Origin: Zychaea mexicana
Lineage: Eukaryota > Mucoromycota > Mucoromycetes > Mucorales > Lichtheimiaceae
Length of the DNA stretch: 64,000 nucleotides
Direction: 5' to 3'
Assembly: GCF_025766255.1 (NCBI RefSeq)
Contig: NW_026516669.1
Coordinates: forward strand, 434,001 to 498,000
Each line of letters opens with the position of its first letter. The stretch's first letter is position 1. Shown one piece after another: positions 1 through 11,266 of the stretch. The notes beneath the pieces were generated by a model that ran no database searches, was not told the origin of the DNA, and saw only the letters and a list, made by a program, of their open reading frames with translations. The translations under genes and the position numbers were made by a program.

Positions 1-521
1 ATCGTAAATCCAAATTTAGCAAAGAAGGCAACGGCCCCAGCATCGGTGATCTCGACATAGACCGGATAATGTGCTTCGTCCGCCTTAACCAGGACATGTT
101 GCAGCAAGGCTCGACCAAACCCTTTACGCCGTTCGTGAGGCAGAACGCCAAGATAGTTGATCGCCAGATAATGATCGCAACTCATCACTTTGCGCCGCGC
201 CTTATCGCACGAAGGCTGGAACTTCATGTATGTCCTCAACGCCGAGGTCCATCCGGTAAGCCGCGCTAGCTTAAACATACTGGCCAGGCAAGAAGGGACC
301 CAAGTATTGATGCTGCCTTGGAGAGACCAGATCAACACACCGGCACATCCTTCAACTTGAATGACAAAGTCTCGACTGGCAAGCGTGGCGGCATGGATGA
401 TGTTTTTGAATAGAATGTATAGGAATTCATCGTGTTTGGGCTGCTCTAATCCGCGCGCACACCATCCAAGAACTTCGTTGGAAGCGTATGCACTCGTTAA
501 TGTGTAGGCAGCTTCTTTCAT
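1..521 (-). CDS. GNAT-family N-acetyltransferase, 3' end cut by window edge
   Basis: One open frame of about 173 codons runs from an ATG at 521 to the left edge, so the C-terminus lies outside. The acetyl-CoA binding loop is visible as ERRKGFGRALL, matching the R/Q-x-x-G-x-G/A signature of motif A. It is preceded by the beta-strand LAINYLGVLPH and followed by the motif B stretch AGAVAFFAKFGF, where the FF-x-K-F-GF pattern is typical of the family. The product should transfer acetyl from acetyl-CoA to an amine; the substrate cannot be told from sequence. No introns are needed in the visible part. The fold call is secure, the specificity unknown. Confidence 0.8.
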   Translation of the reverse strand, partial: MKEAAYTLTSAYASNEVLGWCARGLEQPKHDEFLYILFKNIIHAATLASRDFVIQVEGCAGVLIWSLQGSINTWVPSCLASMFKLARLTGWTSALRTYMKFQPSCDKARRKVMSCDHYLAINYLGVLPHERRKGFGRALLQHVLVKADEAHYPVYVEITDAGAVAFFAKFGFT

Positions 522-2107
522 GGCACCTAATTATCGGGAACGAATTGAGTACATACCACAAAGAATAAAAATTTTGTGCTGAAGAAAATTTCTTATCAGT
601 TCAGCTGGCTCTACCTTTAACAACGGGCCGAACACTGGGTGTATCCTCCTCGATATTGACGGTAAGCTTGCGACTGATCGGCTCTAGGGCCAGCATTTTG
701 TATACTGTAGTTGTAGTTGTGATGTAGAAGTAGTATGCGAAAACAGTAGAATAAGGATTGCAGAAAAAATGATTTCTTTTTCTTCGTCCTCTTTTATACC
801 ATTCGCAGAATTTCGTCCCCAAAGTGTGGACTTGAGTAAGTAGTAGAAGCACAACTATCAAAAAAGGCAAAAAGTGAAGTCGACAAACGAGCGAATCGTA
901 GAGCATGTGCTACTATTCTCGCGGAACGAGTCGCGAACCTTACTCTCTCTCTTGGCGGACTCTTTAGAATGTTGTAGTCAATCCTTGAGCTCCGCCTGTA
1001 CCATAAGCACGACAGCAATCCGTACATGATAAAGCACAGACCGTTTCTTTTTTTTTTCAAGCCAATCGTACTAGCTCCTCGAAATAATGAGCAATTTGTG
1101 CCCTCGATCCCCTTTTTTTCAATTGTAAAAATAGTAAATTTTCTTCTCTCACTGCTGATGATTTTTAAACGCGTCACTTTTTGTTCTTAAGCGCATAATG
1201 CATTTTGGTTTGCATTGTAGCATATTAGCTTCGAATCTCTAGCTACCTGATCCATTATCCCATGCGATTTGCGGCATTATACTACTATGTTGCATAGTGT
1301 AACTATAGTGTGAAAGATCTGCTCTCCGAAAAGAAATAAGCCAAGATGGATAAACAAGTAAACATATAGAACGCACACAATTCTTTATATTATAAACATC
1401 ATCATCGCGGGTCAAATCGGGAAAACAATGTTTTTTTTTCTTCTTTGTCGTGCTACCAAAAAAAATATCCTATCTATATCAGTTTCATAAAGAAGCCCGG
1501 CATCTTGTCGTATTTCATATTTCTTCATTCATGCCGCTCTTTGCATCCTATTTGCTATTGTACATACGATAGAAAGTCAACTGATCGAGTAGTTCTAGAC
1601 ACATTACTCTTTAAACCGGCGGTCACTGTCCATCACGATCCGCTACTTCATATGACCGCGAAATGTTTACCACTAGGATCGTCTTTTATTGGAAAATTTC
1701 TCCAAGTAGTAAAACGACTGTTGAATTAAGGCATCACAAAAGCGTGTCACTGGTATGCTCTTCCTTTTGCCGGGAATTCTGCTGGTACTGCGTCTATTTC
1801 GTGTGTGTGACGTACACTTCAAAAGTCCCTGTTCGGAAGTAAGTGGTTTACTTGAACAATTGTGCTTTTGCATTTGTGTTCTTCATTATCAGCTTTGTAC
1901 GTGTGACCCATGTCTTTTATCCCTTTGTTCCTCTACTAAGTTTTAACCTTCAACTTTCATTGAAGGCGGTAACGTAACGTCCGTAGTCTCGAATATATTT
2001 TATGACTTTTAGGATCCCAAATATGCCCGACTATCATTGCCACAAAGGTGTCCTAGACCAACAAGTGCTGTGTAAAAAAGGTTATAAATGTGTCCATTTA
2101 TCAAAAG
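522..2107. other. Intergenic stretch, no gene seen
   Basis: This AT-rich stretch lies upstream of the GNAT gene and runs to the transposon remnant. Frames of 60-130 codons occur on both strands but show no family motif or splice-linked continuation. Several T and A runs are present. No tRNA-like or other RNA gene is visible. Confidence 0.5.
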
Positions 2108-2109
2108 TA

Positions 2110-3073
2110 CAGTTGTACCCCCGTTTTTGCAACCGAGGGTTTTCCGATTTTTTTTTGCAAAAAGTGAGGATTTGCAAGTAACGGGGTAAACAATTCTGCT
2201 TTAAGTATACACTGGATAAGTCATCCTATTAACACTAGCCCATTGTTTATCTGTCAGAGATGATGTACGATACGTTCTTTGGGAATATTCATACAGCTCT
2301 AAATGTTACTACTTGCATATATAAGACCGTCCTTTCATCGAAGCTGTCTAGTGGTTTGATAATTATTAGCTCTTTTGAGCATGACAAAATCGTTCCGCAA
2401 GTTCACATCCAAGCAAGAGGATCGAACGTACGACGAGCACTTGAGCGGGCGGTGGACCAAAGCGCTGATTCGCCTATTCCAGGGCCAACGTCGAAGGAAA
2501 AACAGGTTGCAATTGCAGGAGTTTTGAGCTTTTTGGATAATATCGATAACTACGACTTAAAAAAGTCTTTGCGTAGGATTCCAGAGAGTCTCAGGCAGCA
2601 ATCAATCTCCCGACAATCATCCCTTGATGACTTCTTCGATATGTAGTCAAAAGCTCCTTTGAGCAAACATTTTATTTCTATATCTATATGTAGTGTGTTC
2701 CCTTTTTCTTATATCTTCATCATTTCTTTTGTGGATTCAATCCAACCAGTGCTATATATGTGTCCCGATTTTACTGGCTCAACTACCAAATAATAATTTT
2801 TATGTATTTCGACAATAAATACATCTTCATATTTACATATTTATCTTGCAGTAACCGCATCATTTTATTCCTCGTAATTCGCAACAGATGCTTCTTTCAG
2901 TTGATATTGCAAAAATTGAAGCTGTTTTTACCCCGATAACATGCAAATCGTATAAACTCATTTGCAAGTTGCAAATTTGCGAAACTACTAAGTTTTTTTT
3001 TTGATTTTCAAAAAAAGTTGCAGATATACGAGGAATTGCAAAACCAGGGGTTGCAAAAACCGGGGTACAACTG
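2110..3073. mobile_element. Non-autonomous pogo/Fot-like DNA transposon remnant
   Basis: The two ends are inverted copies: CAGTTGTACCCC at 2110 reads out again on the minus strand from 3073. The terminal repeats match at 24 of 25 positions, with one C/G mismatch at position 13. A TA dinucleotide flanks each end (2108-2109 and 3074-3075), the expected target duplication of the Tc1/mariner-pogo superfamily. CAG at the tips fits the pogo/Tigger/Fot branch. Subterminal DNA is rich in TTGCAA-like words on both sides. At 964 bp the element is about half the size of an autonomous copy and keeps only a C-terminal transposase-like frame. It sits between the GNAT and SH3 genes. Confidence 0.85.
2260..2646 (+). 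pseudogene. Residual C-terminal fragment of a pogo-type transposase
   Basis: A 128-codon frame lies inside the transposon remnant. Its last third reads as a charged helix, DLKKSLRRIPESLRQQ, followed by QSSLDDFF at the extreme C-terminus. QSSLDDFF matches the PCNA-interacting (PIP) consensus Q-x-x-L-x-x-F-F, which is known at the C-terminus of Drosophila pogo transposase. The CENP-B/HTH DNA-binding region and the DDE catalytic region are absent, so no activity is expected. The N-terminal half of the frame may be chance extension beyond the original coding part. Assignment rests on the C-terminal motif plus location in the element. Confidence 0.6.
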
Positions 3074-3075
3074 TA

Positions 3076-3964
3076 GTAAAGATATCCGACACACACAGTA
3101 GCTGTGAGAATGGATGAGGGAATAACTTGTCAAAAAGAGCTCTTTACGCTTCTTAGAATGATGGAAACGCGTGTGTAATCACAAGCTGATGGCATTAAAG
3201 GTCTAGGAGCATCATAGCCGTACCCTGCGTCGATAATTGTGCCACGAGGCGGGGGAGATTAGCAGCGATCATTTTTGAGAATCAAAATATGCATAATTTG
3301 TATGTAACACAACCCTAATTATACTTGGCTTTCACGCATGGGTGTAGCGCACTTTACCAAAAAGCGTTTGAGCAGAAAGTATCAATTTGGGATAGAGCGC
3401 GGCCAAGAAATGATGTGCGGACGTTCCAAGTGCATTAGTACATGGTAATCAGAAGAGCACTGCTACATATATAGCACCCACTGTGTACATGAGAATGGAT
3501 ATATAGAAACCGACGATGTAGCTGTTACAGATATGTAGTCCATAAGCAACTCCAGTAAATGGAAGGCCCTTTTTTATGTTAAACAAAAAATATTGTAATA
3601 GTAGAAATAACCATGATAATATATTAAATTAAACGTAAAAAAATGAAGCAGAATAAGAATGAAGGCTAAAAAATGATACAAAAAGTAAAAAAATTGCATT
3701 GGTATGCTACTTTGTCTAAAATAATGAAAATAAGGGGTGGAAACAGAATGGGGCGGGCGGGTTTTTACCTATCACTTTTCCATTACCATTTGAGGTAGCT
3801 GACAAGGTGGACGATCGTCCAGAGCGAATGACAATCATTAATAATTATAGAAAATAAGTTTTAATCCTTCCCAGTATCCACAAATGAAAAAGAAAGAATC
3901 TTTAGAAAGAGGGAAACACGAAAGGGTTTAGCTGGGTAACAAAATATTATGATAGAACGATCGA
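3076..3964. other. Intergenic stretch between transposon and SH3 gene
   Basis: AT-rich DNA with no convincing coding frame on either strand. The right end is the 3' flank of the minus-strand SH3 gene. Confidence 0.45.
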
Positions 3965-5373
3965 TTAGAGGTAATACGGCGACGAATGCTGTTGCTTGTT
4001 TCCAAGCATCGAGCTGACGCGCTTCATGCTCGATGCATAGTTTGACTGGTCGCTGCCTGGCACTGGGCTGGTCGCTGCTGTTCCTTGACCGTTCATATCG
4101 GCGAACATGTCGACACAGTGCGCGGGGAACACGCCCTTGCAATTGCCTCGCGAGAGGTTGATGCCCTGGCACCACCCATCGTCATACTCAACGATCACTT
4201 CGACACGGTCGCCAGGCTGGATGTCGAGTTCATCACTGAGCGTTGGTGTGTATGTCGAAATTACGCTGAATACACCAAGGGAGTTGTTGTTGCTGTTGGT
4301 AGGCGCTTCTGCTGGTACTACTGGCTGGGGAGAAGAGGTCGAAGCAATAGCAGCGGCTCCTCCAGCAATAGCAGCGGCGGCTGGTACAGCATATTCAGAA
4401 CCACTAGCCGTGATTGCATTGCCGGCACTGCTGTAGTGGTTATTCACTTGTGCATTGTACTGATCAATAGCTGTGTTGCCTGTCATGGCTGGGGCCATCA
4501 TGGGCGAAGGCTGGGCGGACGCGCCGATAGGAGGCAGCTGGATCATGGGAGACTGATTTGCCATGTTGTATGCTGTGTGTGGAGGGTAGCTGTTGTTCTG
4601 CTGGTTGAGACCACCGCTGCCTGGGGGATCATGGCTGCCAAAGCCCATAGTAAACGGATCAGGCTTCATCCGCATGCGGTTTCGCTCGGCTTGTTTCCTT
4701 CTCCTTCGCACAAGGAAGAAGCCTGCAATTGCAGCGACGCCAAGGATAGCAATGATAATGCCTGCTATGGCACCTCCTGACATGCCAGACGATTGCTGAC
4801 TGTTCTGGTTGCTCTGGTCGGCAAGGTTCGTCGTTGGCGCGGTTGTGGGTGCTTCGTTTTGTGTGGGACCGACGGGACTGACGCCGTTGAACGAAAAGTG
4901 ATTGCTGGGTTTAGCAGCAGCAGCAGCAGCAGCAGAAGAAGAAGAGGCCTCCTTCTTTTTACCGCTGTCTGACGACGACGACGAGTTTGAGGCAGTGGCT
5001 TTCTTGGTGGTGGTGGTGGTGGATGCTGCTGCTTCTTTTTTATGGGCATCTGAGGCCTTTGTCTTTGCTGTTTCCTTGTGCTCGGTCGCAGACTTTGTGG
5101 CGGACGCTTTGGGCTCTTTGGCGTCCGAAGCCTTTGATGCTGCTGCTTTTGATTCTGTTACCACCCAGACAAACAATTAATAAATAGTGGGGGTTGATGA
5201 GCTACACGCTATCATGTGCAATTTCACTGTGTTCTTTTCTGACCTGCTGCTTTGCTTTCTTCAGCTTCAGCTCGCTTTTCCAAGGGAGCCCAGGCTGGTT
5301 TGGCTTGGGCTGATTCCACAATGGCGGCAATGGAGACCAGCATAGCAGCCATGGACGAGATCGGTTTGGTCAT
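3965..5373 (-). CDS. Type I membrane protein with cytosolic SH3 domain
   Basis: Two exons, 5373-5244 and 5154-3965, encode 439 residues; the 89-nt intron joins a split GAA codon. The ATG at 5373 opens a signal peptide (MTKPISSMAAMLVSIAAIVESAQA), followed by a possible Kex2 site (EKR). A long Ala/Ser/Thr/Lys-rich ectodomain follows and is probably O-glycosylated. A transmembrane helix (AIAGIIIAILGVAAIAGFFLV) ends in RRRRK. After a Gln/Asn/Ser-rich linker comes an SH3 domain near residues 330-385, with the hallmarks ALYDY-like STYTPTLSDELDIQPGD, the WC-G strand and GVFPAHCV. The architecture resembles fungal cell-surface adaptors of the Fus1/Sho1 type, with one membrane pass as in Fus1. Poly-Ala is encoded by an AGC/GCA repeat near 4913-4940. 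Confidence 0.85.
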
Positions 5374-6173
5374 CCTGCACGAGTAGAAAGAAATATATTG
5401 GAAGGGAAGGTGGTGGGGTTGGAGTAGTAGAAAAGAATGCAAGTGTTGTCGCTAAAGAACGGACTTTTGACGCTAGGCCAGAGCTGTAACGCAAGATGTG
5501 TGTGTGTAAGAAAACGAAGGGAAGGGGTTGGAGGAGAAGAGAAGAGAAAAGAAGAAAGAGAAAAAGAAAGGAAAGGAAGGGAACAAGAGCAAGTCTGCAA
5601 TTTTGCACTGTTAAGGAACAAAAGAGCGAAATGAAAGGGGGGATGAACTAAAGGGAAACAGGGAGGCGACTCTTTTTTTTTTGTTAGCGTGATTGCCGAT
5701 GAATTCTATTATGAAAGAATAAAGAAAAAAGCTTTTTGCGACGTTTCACAAACTAATATAACGCGGCACGATCCAAAGCACAAAAGCACCAAAAACAGTA
5801 ATTCTGCTTTTCTGTCGGTATCCTGGGAACACAAAGCTAACGTACGTATGTCCTTTCGCGTTATTCAGAAAGCGCAGACATGGTCCCAAATGCCTCCGAT
5901 TCCGTTCTTCTTTACAATTGTGTGCTAGCAAATAGATAACCCATGTATCCCTGATGAATACATCCTTCTACCATGAAAGATACGGTAAAGCTGCTGCTGT
6001 TAGGGGATATCAGCTGCGCGCTTCTACCAAGAACGACACAATTTTCATTAATCATTTTGTCGCAACGGCCCCTCCCAGAACAATCAATCCAAAGATACAC
6101 ACACCCCCTGATTTTATTAATGCCTTTTTACTCTGGGTACCAAGCTTTGTCATCGATCATTTGCCCAACTACC
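5374..6173. other. Promoter side of SH3 gene and 3' flank of the HMA gene
   Basis: No gene is seen. About 85 nt near 5511-5596 are almost pure purine on the plus strand, which makes a CT-rich tract upstream of the SH3 start as often found in fungal promoters. The rest is AT-rich. Confidence 0.4.
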
Positions 6174-6776
6174 TCATCGACCCTGAGCACCAGCACCAGG
6201 AACAATCAAAGAAGCGTCGTACTTTGGATCAACGCTCTTGATTACCTGTACTAACGCTGCTGCTATCGTACTCTGTTCTTGGTGGCTCCCGTCGTAGTAA
6301 TAATCATTGCACTGGATGATAGCCGAGCTGTTGTCGAAGAATACGCTCACGCTTTCGACCCAGTCCACTGCCGCCAACGCATTCTTTATACGATTAGCAC
6401 AAGCAAGACAACCGAGTCCGTCCAAATGCAGCAACACCATCGTCGAGCTTGTTTCTATCGTAGTCGTGCTGCCAATGTTAAGCCATGAAACAATTTCAGG
6501 CGTCACCATGAGCAAAAGTGAGATCATCGTGGTTGTCCAGGCGCGCCGACTCTTCCAACCACTTTTGAAAAACAGCAGTGAGAGAAAGATTAGTGTTGTT
6601 GATGTCAAGTAGGATCGATAAGGCGTAAATACTGCAAAGCCAGCACACGAGTATGAAAAAATGTTGAGTAAAAGTTGTATGATGCAACATGAGCTAGACA
6701 GTAATGCTGTTACGACGGTTGTTGCATCACTCAAGATTCGGCGTCCCATCGTGTCGTATGTAGTGCAGCAACGCAC
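6174..6776 (-). CDS. MerT-like membrane protein fused to an HMA (MerP-like) domain
   Basis: A single-exon frame of 200 codons; a second ATG nine codons in (6749, MGRRILS) is an equally good start. The first hydrophobic segment holds a paired cysteine, LLSSSCCIIQLLLN, and is followed by FAVFTPYRSYL and two further hydrophobic segments. This order matches bacterial MerT, where a Cys-Cys pair in helix 1 precedes a x-L-x-P-Y-R loop. The C-terminal third carries GLGCLACANRIKNAL, the G-x-x-C-x-x-C motif of heavy-metal-associated domains such as MerP and Atx1. The protein is therefore likely to bind a soft metal ion and pass it through or at a membrane. MerT's second cytosolic Cys pair is not visible. 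Whether mercury or copper is the substrate cannot be told. It is divergent from SLA2. Confidence 0.7.
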   Translation of the reverse strand: MRCCTTYDTMGRRILSDATTVVTALLSSSCCIIQLLLNIFSYSCAGFAVFTPYRSYLTSTTLIFLSLLFFKSGWKSRRAWTTTMISLLLMVTPEIVSWLNIGSTTTIETSSTMVLLHLDGLGCLACANRIKNALAAVDWVESVSVFFDNSSAIIQCNDYYYDGSHQEQSTIAAALVQVIKSVDPKYDASLIVPGAGAQGR

Positions 6777-7089
6777 AAAGGATCAGCTCCTTTCCCATTT
6801 TCAAAGTCACTTCTTTTCAAAGTACGACTGTGGCGTGCACTGCATAATAAATATAAATTGCATGAATGCACACACGCGTGAAGTCATCTAACAATCAAGT
6901 TACGACGCTTCCTACAGTGACTAACTTGGAGCATTCCCTGTTCAAACACACCTGGTCGCCAGCACTACAAAAATATCAACTCACTGACATGGGACATGTG
7001 TAGTATTTCAATGCAAGCCAATGGAATAAAAGCATCCGACCGCATTTTCATTCCGCTTCTCTTTTATATTGGTTTCTGCATAAAACGCC
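6777..7089. promoter_or_regulatory. Divergent promoter of the MerT-HMA gene and SLA2
   Basis: About 310 bp separate the two start codons. A TATA-like word, AATAAATATAAATTG, lies at 6845-6860 and another run of AT at 6965-6980. No specific operator is recognised. Confidence 0.4.
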
Positions 7090-10000
7090 ATGTCCTACGT
7101 TACGGCCGACAAGGCCGAAAGCGAGCTTGCAGCAAGTATTAAAAAGGCAACAAGTCCAGAAGAAACAGCACCGAAGCAAAAGCACGTTCGAAGTGAGTAG
7201 ACTCCCCTCTCTCCTTCTAGCTCTAGTTTACTTTTTTTTCCCTTCAAATCAGTCAGTCTTTGAAAGGCTCTTGACAAATCACGGCAAATCTGTATGATTA
7301 GAATGCATTGTCTACACATGGGATCATCGCACTTCGGCCATTATTTGGAGCATTTTAAAAGTACAGCCTATTCTTTCCGACGAGGTGCAGACATTCAAAG
7401 CACTCATTACGGTGCACAAGATCATTAAGGACGGACACCCAAAGGTATAATAGAGAAGGAGAAGGTGGCACAAGTGCGGCCAAAGAGCACTGGCCAGCTC
7501 AGACAAACAGTATGCGCCGGAAAAAAGGGAGTGGTATTGACTGCCTATTGTGTGTAACCTGGTTAGGCTATCAAAGACGCATTGCATGAAACGGGTTGGC
7601 TGCAAACTGTGGCGCGTAGCGTGTCCGCCGACGGAGTCCGTGGATATGGCGGGCTGATCCGCAGTTACGTCGACCTTCTTTTGCACAAACTATCCTACCA
7701 CAGGGACCATCCGGAGTTCAATGGAACCTTTGACTATGACGAATACGTCAGTTTGAAAAACATCAATGATCCCAACGAAGGGTAAGAAAAAGGTTAGAAG
7801 CCTGTTATAGTGTCCAAGTAATTAACATTATTGCTGTTTTCTATTAGTTTCGAGACTATTAGCGACCTGATGGGATTACAGGATCATATCAACCAGTTTC
7901 AGAAATCTGTTTTTGCTAGTCTGGGTCAGACTTATAACAACGAATGCAGGATTGCAGCACTGGTACCACTTGTTGAGGAAAGCTATGGTATTTACAAATT
8001 CTTGACAAGCATGCTGCGAGCAATGCACAAAGGTAAGACCAAGCAACATTTCAGTTACGCGTGGACAGTAACAGGTGATTGATGGAGTAAAATCAAACCT
8101 TGGATTAGCTACGGGAGCCGTCGATGCGCTCCAGCCGTTACGACAGCGTTTCAATGGACAACACTATAATCTGCGCGAATTTTACTATGAATGTGCCAGT
8201 CTCAAATATCTGACTAGCTTGATCAGCGTCCCCAAACTATCACCCGATCCGCCGTCGTTAATAGAAGTGAGCACTCCTCCACTCCCAAAGCGACCCCACA
8301 ATCAGCCCGCTGAAGAAGCACCTCCAGCTCAACCGTCACCTGAGCCAGTCATTGATTTCTGGTCACAACAACAAGCTGAAGAGCAGCGCAAATATGAACA
8401 AGAGCAACAACGACTCGCCAAACAGCGTGCGGAAGAGGAGGAAAGAGCAAAACAGCAAAAGCTACAACAACAGCGTCAGTTCGAAGAGCAGCAGCGATTA
8501 CTTGCAGAACGTGAGCGACAACAACAGCAGGAATTGTTGCGGCAGCAGATGCAAGGACAACAGGCAGGTCGAATCAATGATTTGGAAATGCAGCTACTGA
8601 ATATGCGCAATCAGCTCGAGCGCGATCAAATGTTGCTGCAGCAATACGATCAGGTGAGATAGTGAAAAGAGAACGAACCTAATAGAAAAATATAATTAAA
8701 ACAGATACTATTTTTATAATCAAGCGAGTCAAAGCTCTTGAACATGAACTTGGTCAAGTGAACGAGCATACAAAGCAGCGAGATGCATCCAAGGATGAAA
8801 TGATCCGCACTCTACAAAGTATGCATATTATCAGCTATCAGCAGCAATAGCAATAATAACATCTCTGGGGCTGTATATACTCATATATCTTGATCTCGTC
8901 TATAGATGAAATACAAATGTGGAAAAACAAGTATGAAGCACTGGCAAAACTATATAGCCAATTGCGAAAGGAGCATATCGAGCTACTGAACAAGTACAAG
9001 CAGCTGCAGGTGAAAGCAAACAATGTGAACGAGGCTACCGAGAAATTGGAGAGAATGCAGTCCGATATGCGAGCAAAAAATGTCGAACTTGCTGATCTCA
9101 TCCGTGAGCGCGACCGCGCACGAAATGAGCTGGCTAGGATCCATGGGGTAAGAAAAACAAACCACACATTTACCTAGCTCTACAGCTCGATTTTCCATAC
9201 CAAAATATCTAAATGGCATATCTTTATATTAGTCGCAAAAGGATGAAACGGAAAGACTCAGGAAGGAACTGGAAGCATCCCGATCCCAGATGCAAGACCT
9301 TGGAAAGTCTAAAGGAGCAGAAGTTAGCGCCCTTTTGAGTAAATTCAACAAGGAGAAGAGCGAACTTGAAGCGAGCTTAACCGAAAAGCAAGCTTTGATC
9401 GATGAGTTTCTCAAACAAATCGAAGATCAGCAAGGAAATGCGGATCATATTCGTCGGGTAAAAAAGCAATGTTTTATTGGGAGTCAAAGATGTATAGGCA
9501 CCATCAAGCCTCATCCATTATTCTTTGTGTAGGAAAAAGACGAAGAAATTGCTGTACTTCAAGCTGGGATGGATGAATGCTTACAGCAGCTTAATGAATT
9601 GCAAAATGTATGTATTTATACAACGTGTACGGGTTAGCAGTAACAAAAGAAAGGTTTCTTGGAAAGTAACAGTATTATCAGAAAAACAATAGCGACGAGC
9701 TACAAGAGGATTTGGATCGGCTTAAGCGGGAGCAAGCATCAAAACTGGATCAGATTCTTGGTTTGTTTTCTTTTGCTACTACTAACGCTGTAATCGTCAA
9801 TGAATGCATTATCTTACTTTGCAAATACAGATACTATTTTGGCAACATGTGTACAAAAGATCAACGACGGTGTGTATGAGTTGGAATCACCCGGACAGCA
9901 TGGAAACGATAACGCTACACCTGAGCTTACATTATCCATGATTGAACGTGCGAGCATCATGTCGGTGGAGTTCATGTCAGCATTCAGCAAATTTTTGGAT

Positions 10001-11266
10001 GGCAGTGATACAGGTGATCACAGTAACACTATTACACGTGCTCTCGACTTTTCAGATACTATTGTGGATGTACTGCTGCATGCAAAAGGCATCACCCGCC
10101 TCGTTCCCAAGGATAGCGATGTGGATGAGATTACGGACCTTGCAAAGAAATGCGCGGAAGCCGGCATTCAATTTTTCAGCAGCGTCATGTCTCACTATCT
10201 CAAAATGCAGCCATTCGCCCAGCGTCCCGAAATTATCATCCAGGGCGACATGCGCACACAGGACGCGCTCACTCACTTGTCTCAAAAAACCGAAAATTTG
10301 ATTTTGAGCGGTACGACAAAGGATATCAATGCGCTCGCCGAAGGCGAAGTAGGAGATCTCGTCGAGAAAGAAATGTCTAATGCAACGCGTGCGATCGAGG
10401 AAGCCACTGCAAAGATCCAGGATTTGATGCGCCAACCAGCGAATCCAGAGTTTTCTGCCACCGATCTCCAAGTACACCAGTTAATTTTGAATTCTGTACT
10501 AGCACTCACAAATGCTATCGGCAACCTCATCAAGTGTGCGGCGGCTTCGCAGCAAGAAATCGTTGCTCAAGGACGAGGGTCGTCTTCCAAGGCTGCCTTT
10601 TACAAGAAGCATAATCGATGGACTGAGGGATTGATTTCTGCTGCTAAGGCGGTGGGTATGGCAACAAACATGTTGGTGGAAGCAGCCGATGGTGTGATTA
10701 GTCAGACACACTCTTTTGAGCAGCTGATTGTGGCATCCAATGAAGTATCGGCCGCAACGGCCCAGTTGGTATCGGCATCGCGTGTCAAGTCGACATTCAT
10801 GTCACGTACACAAGAGCGCTTAGAAATTGCAGCAAAGGCGGTAAAGGATGCGGCTAACGAACTGGTGAAGCAGGTCAAACAGCTTGTTGCCCACAAGACT
10901 TCAGATGAGGACTTGCATATTGACTTCAACAAGCTGTCTGTGCATGACTTCAAGCGTCGTGAAATGGAGCAACAAGTGAAAATTCTGAAACTCGATTCGG
11001 AGCTGGTCAATGCTCGTCGTATACTGGCAGAAATGCGGTAAGTGGTTTGTCTCCTTTTTGGCTCAGATGCGCCGATCTTGAGTTACTATCTTGAGTTACT
11101 ATCTACGCAAACTGATTCCCAATCTTTCTTCTGCTGGCTTAGACGAAGCGGATATCATACGGGTACGTGCTCCAATTTTCTATATAAGCGGTAAAGTTGT
11201 CAAATTAATGATGATCGATACTGACCATGCATCATGCCTTTAAAATATGCAGAAGAAACCGACTAA
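7090..11266 (+). CDS. SLA2: SLA2/End4/HIP1R endocytic clathrin-actin adaptor
   Basis: Thirteen exons: 7090-7192, 7302-7444, 7567-7781, 7848-8032, 8109-8653, 8725-8818, 8906-9147, 9233-9457, 9533-9607, 9673-9760, 9831-11037, 11143-11162, 11253-11266. They sum to 1051 codons plus stop. The N-terminus is an ANTH domain (about residues 20-275) with blocks IIWSILKVQPILSDE, SMLRAMHK and NGQHYNLREFYYECASLKYLTSL. A proline-rich then glutamine-rich region and a long coiled coil (about 300-620) follow. The C-terminal third is the I/LWEQ (THATCH) actin-binding module with KAAFYKKHNRW and FMSRTQERLEIAAKAV. The protein links PIP2 membrane and clathrin to actin at endocytic patches. The last two exons code only the tail (RRSGYHTEETD). 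The exon 4/5 junction (76-nt intron) was chosen to keep the conserved MHK-ATGAVDALQPL continuity. Confidence 0.95.

Noticed and set aside
4085..4780. 231-codon plus-strand open frame
   Set aside because: It is antisense to the SH3 protein exon and has repetitive Ser/Gly/Trp text with no family.
8033..8074. A 42-nt intron in SLA2 using the acceptor at 8074
   Set aside because: The phase would not fit and the inserted VIDGVKSNLGL text is not needed; the acceptor at 8108 keeps frame and conservation.
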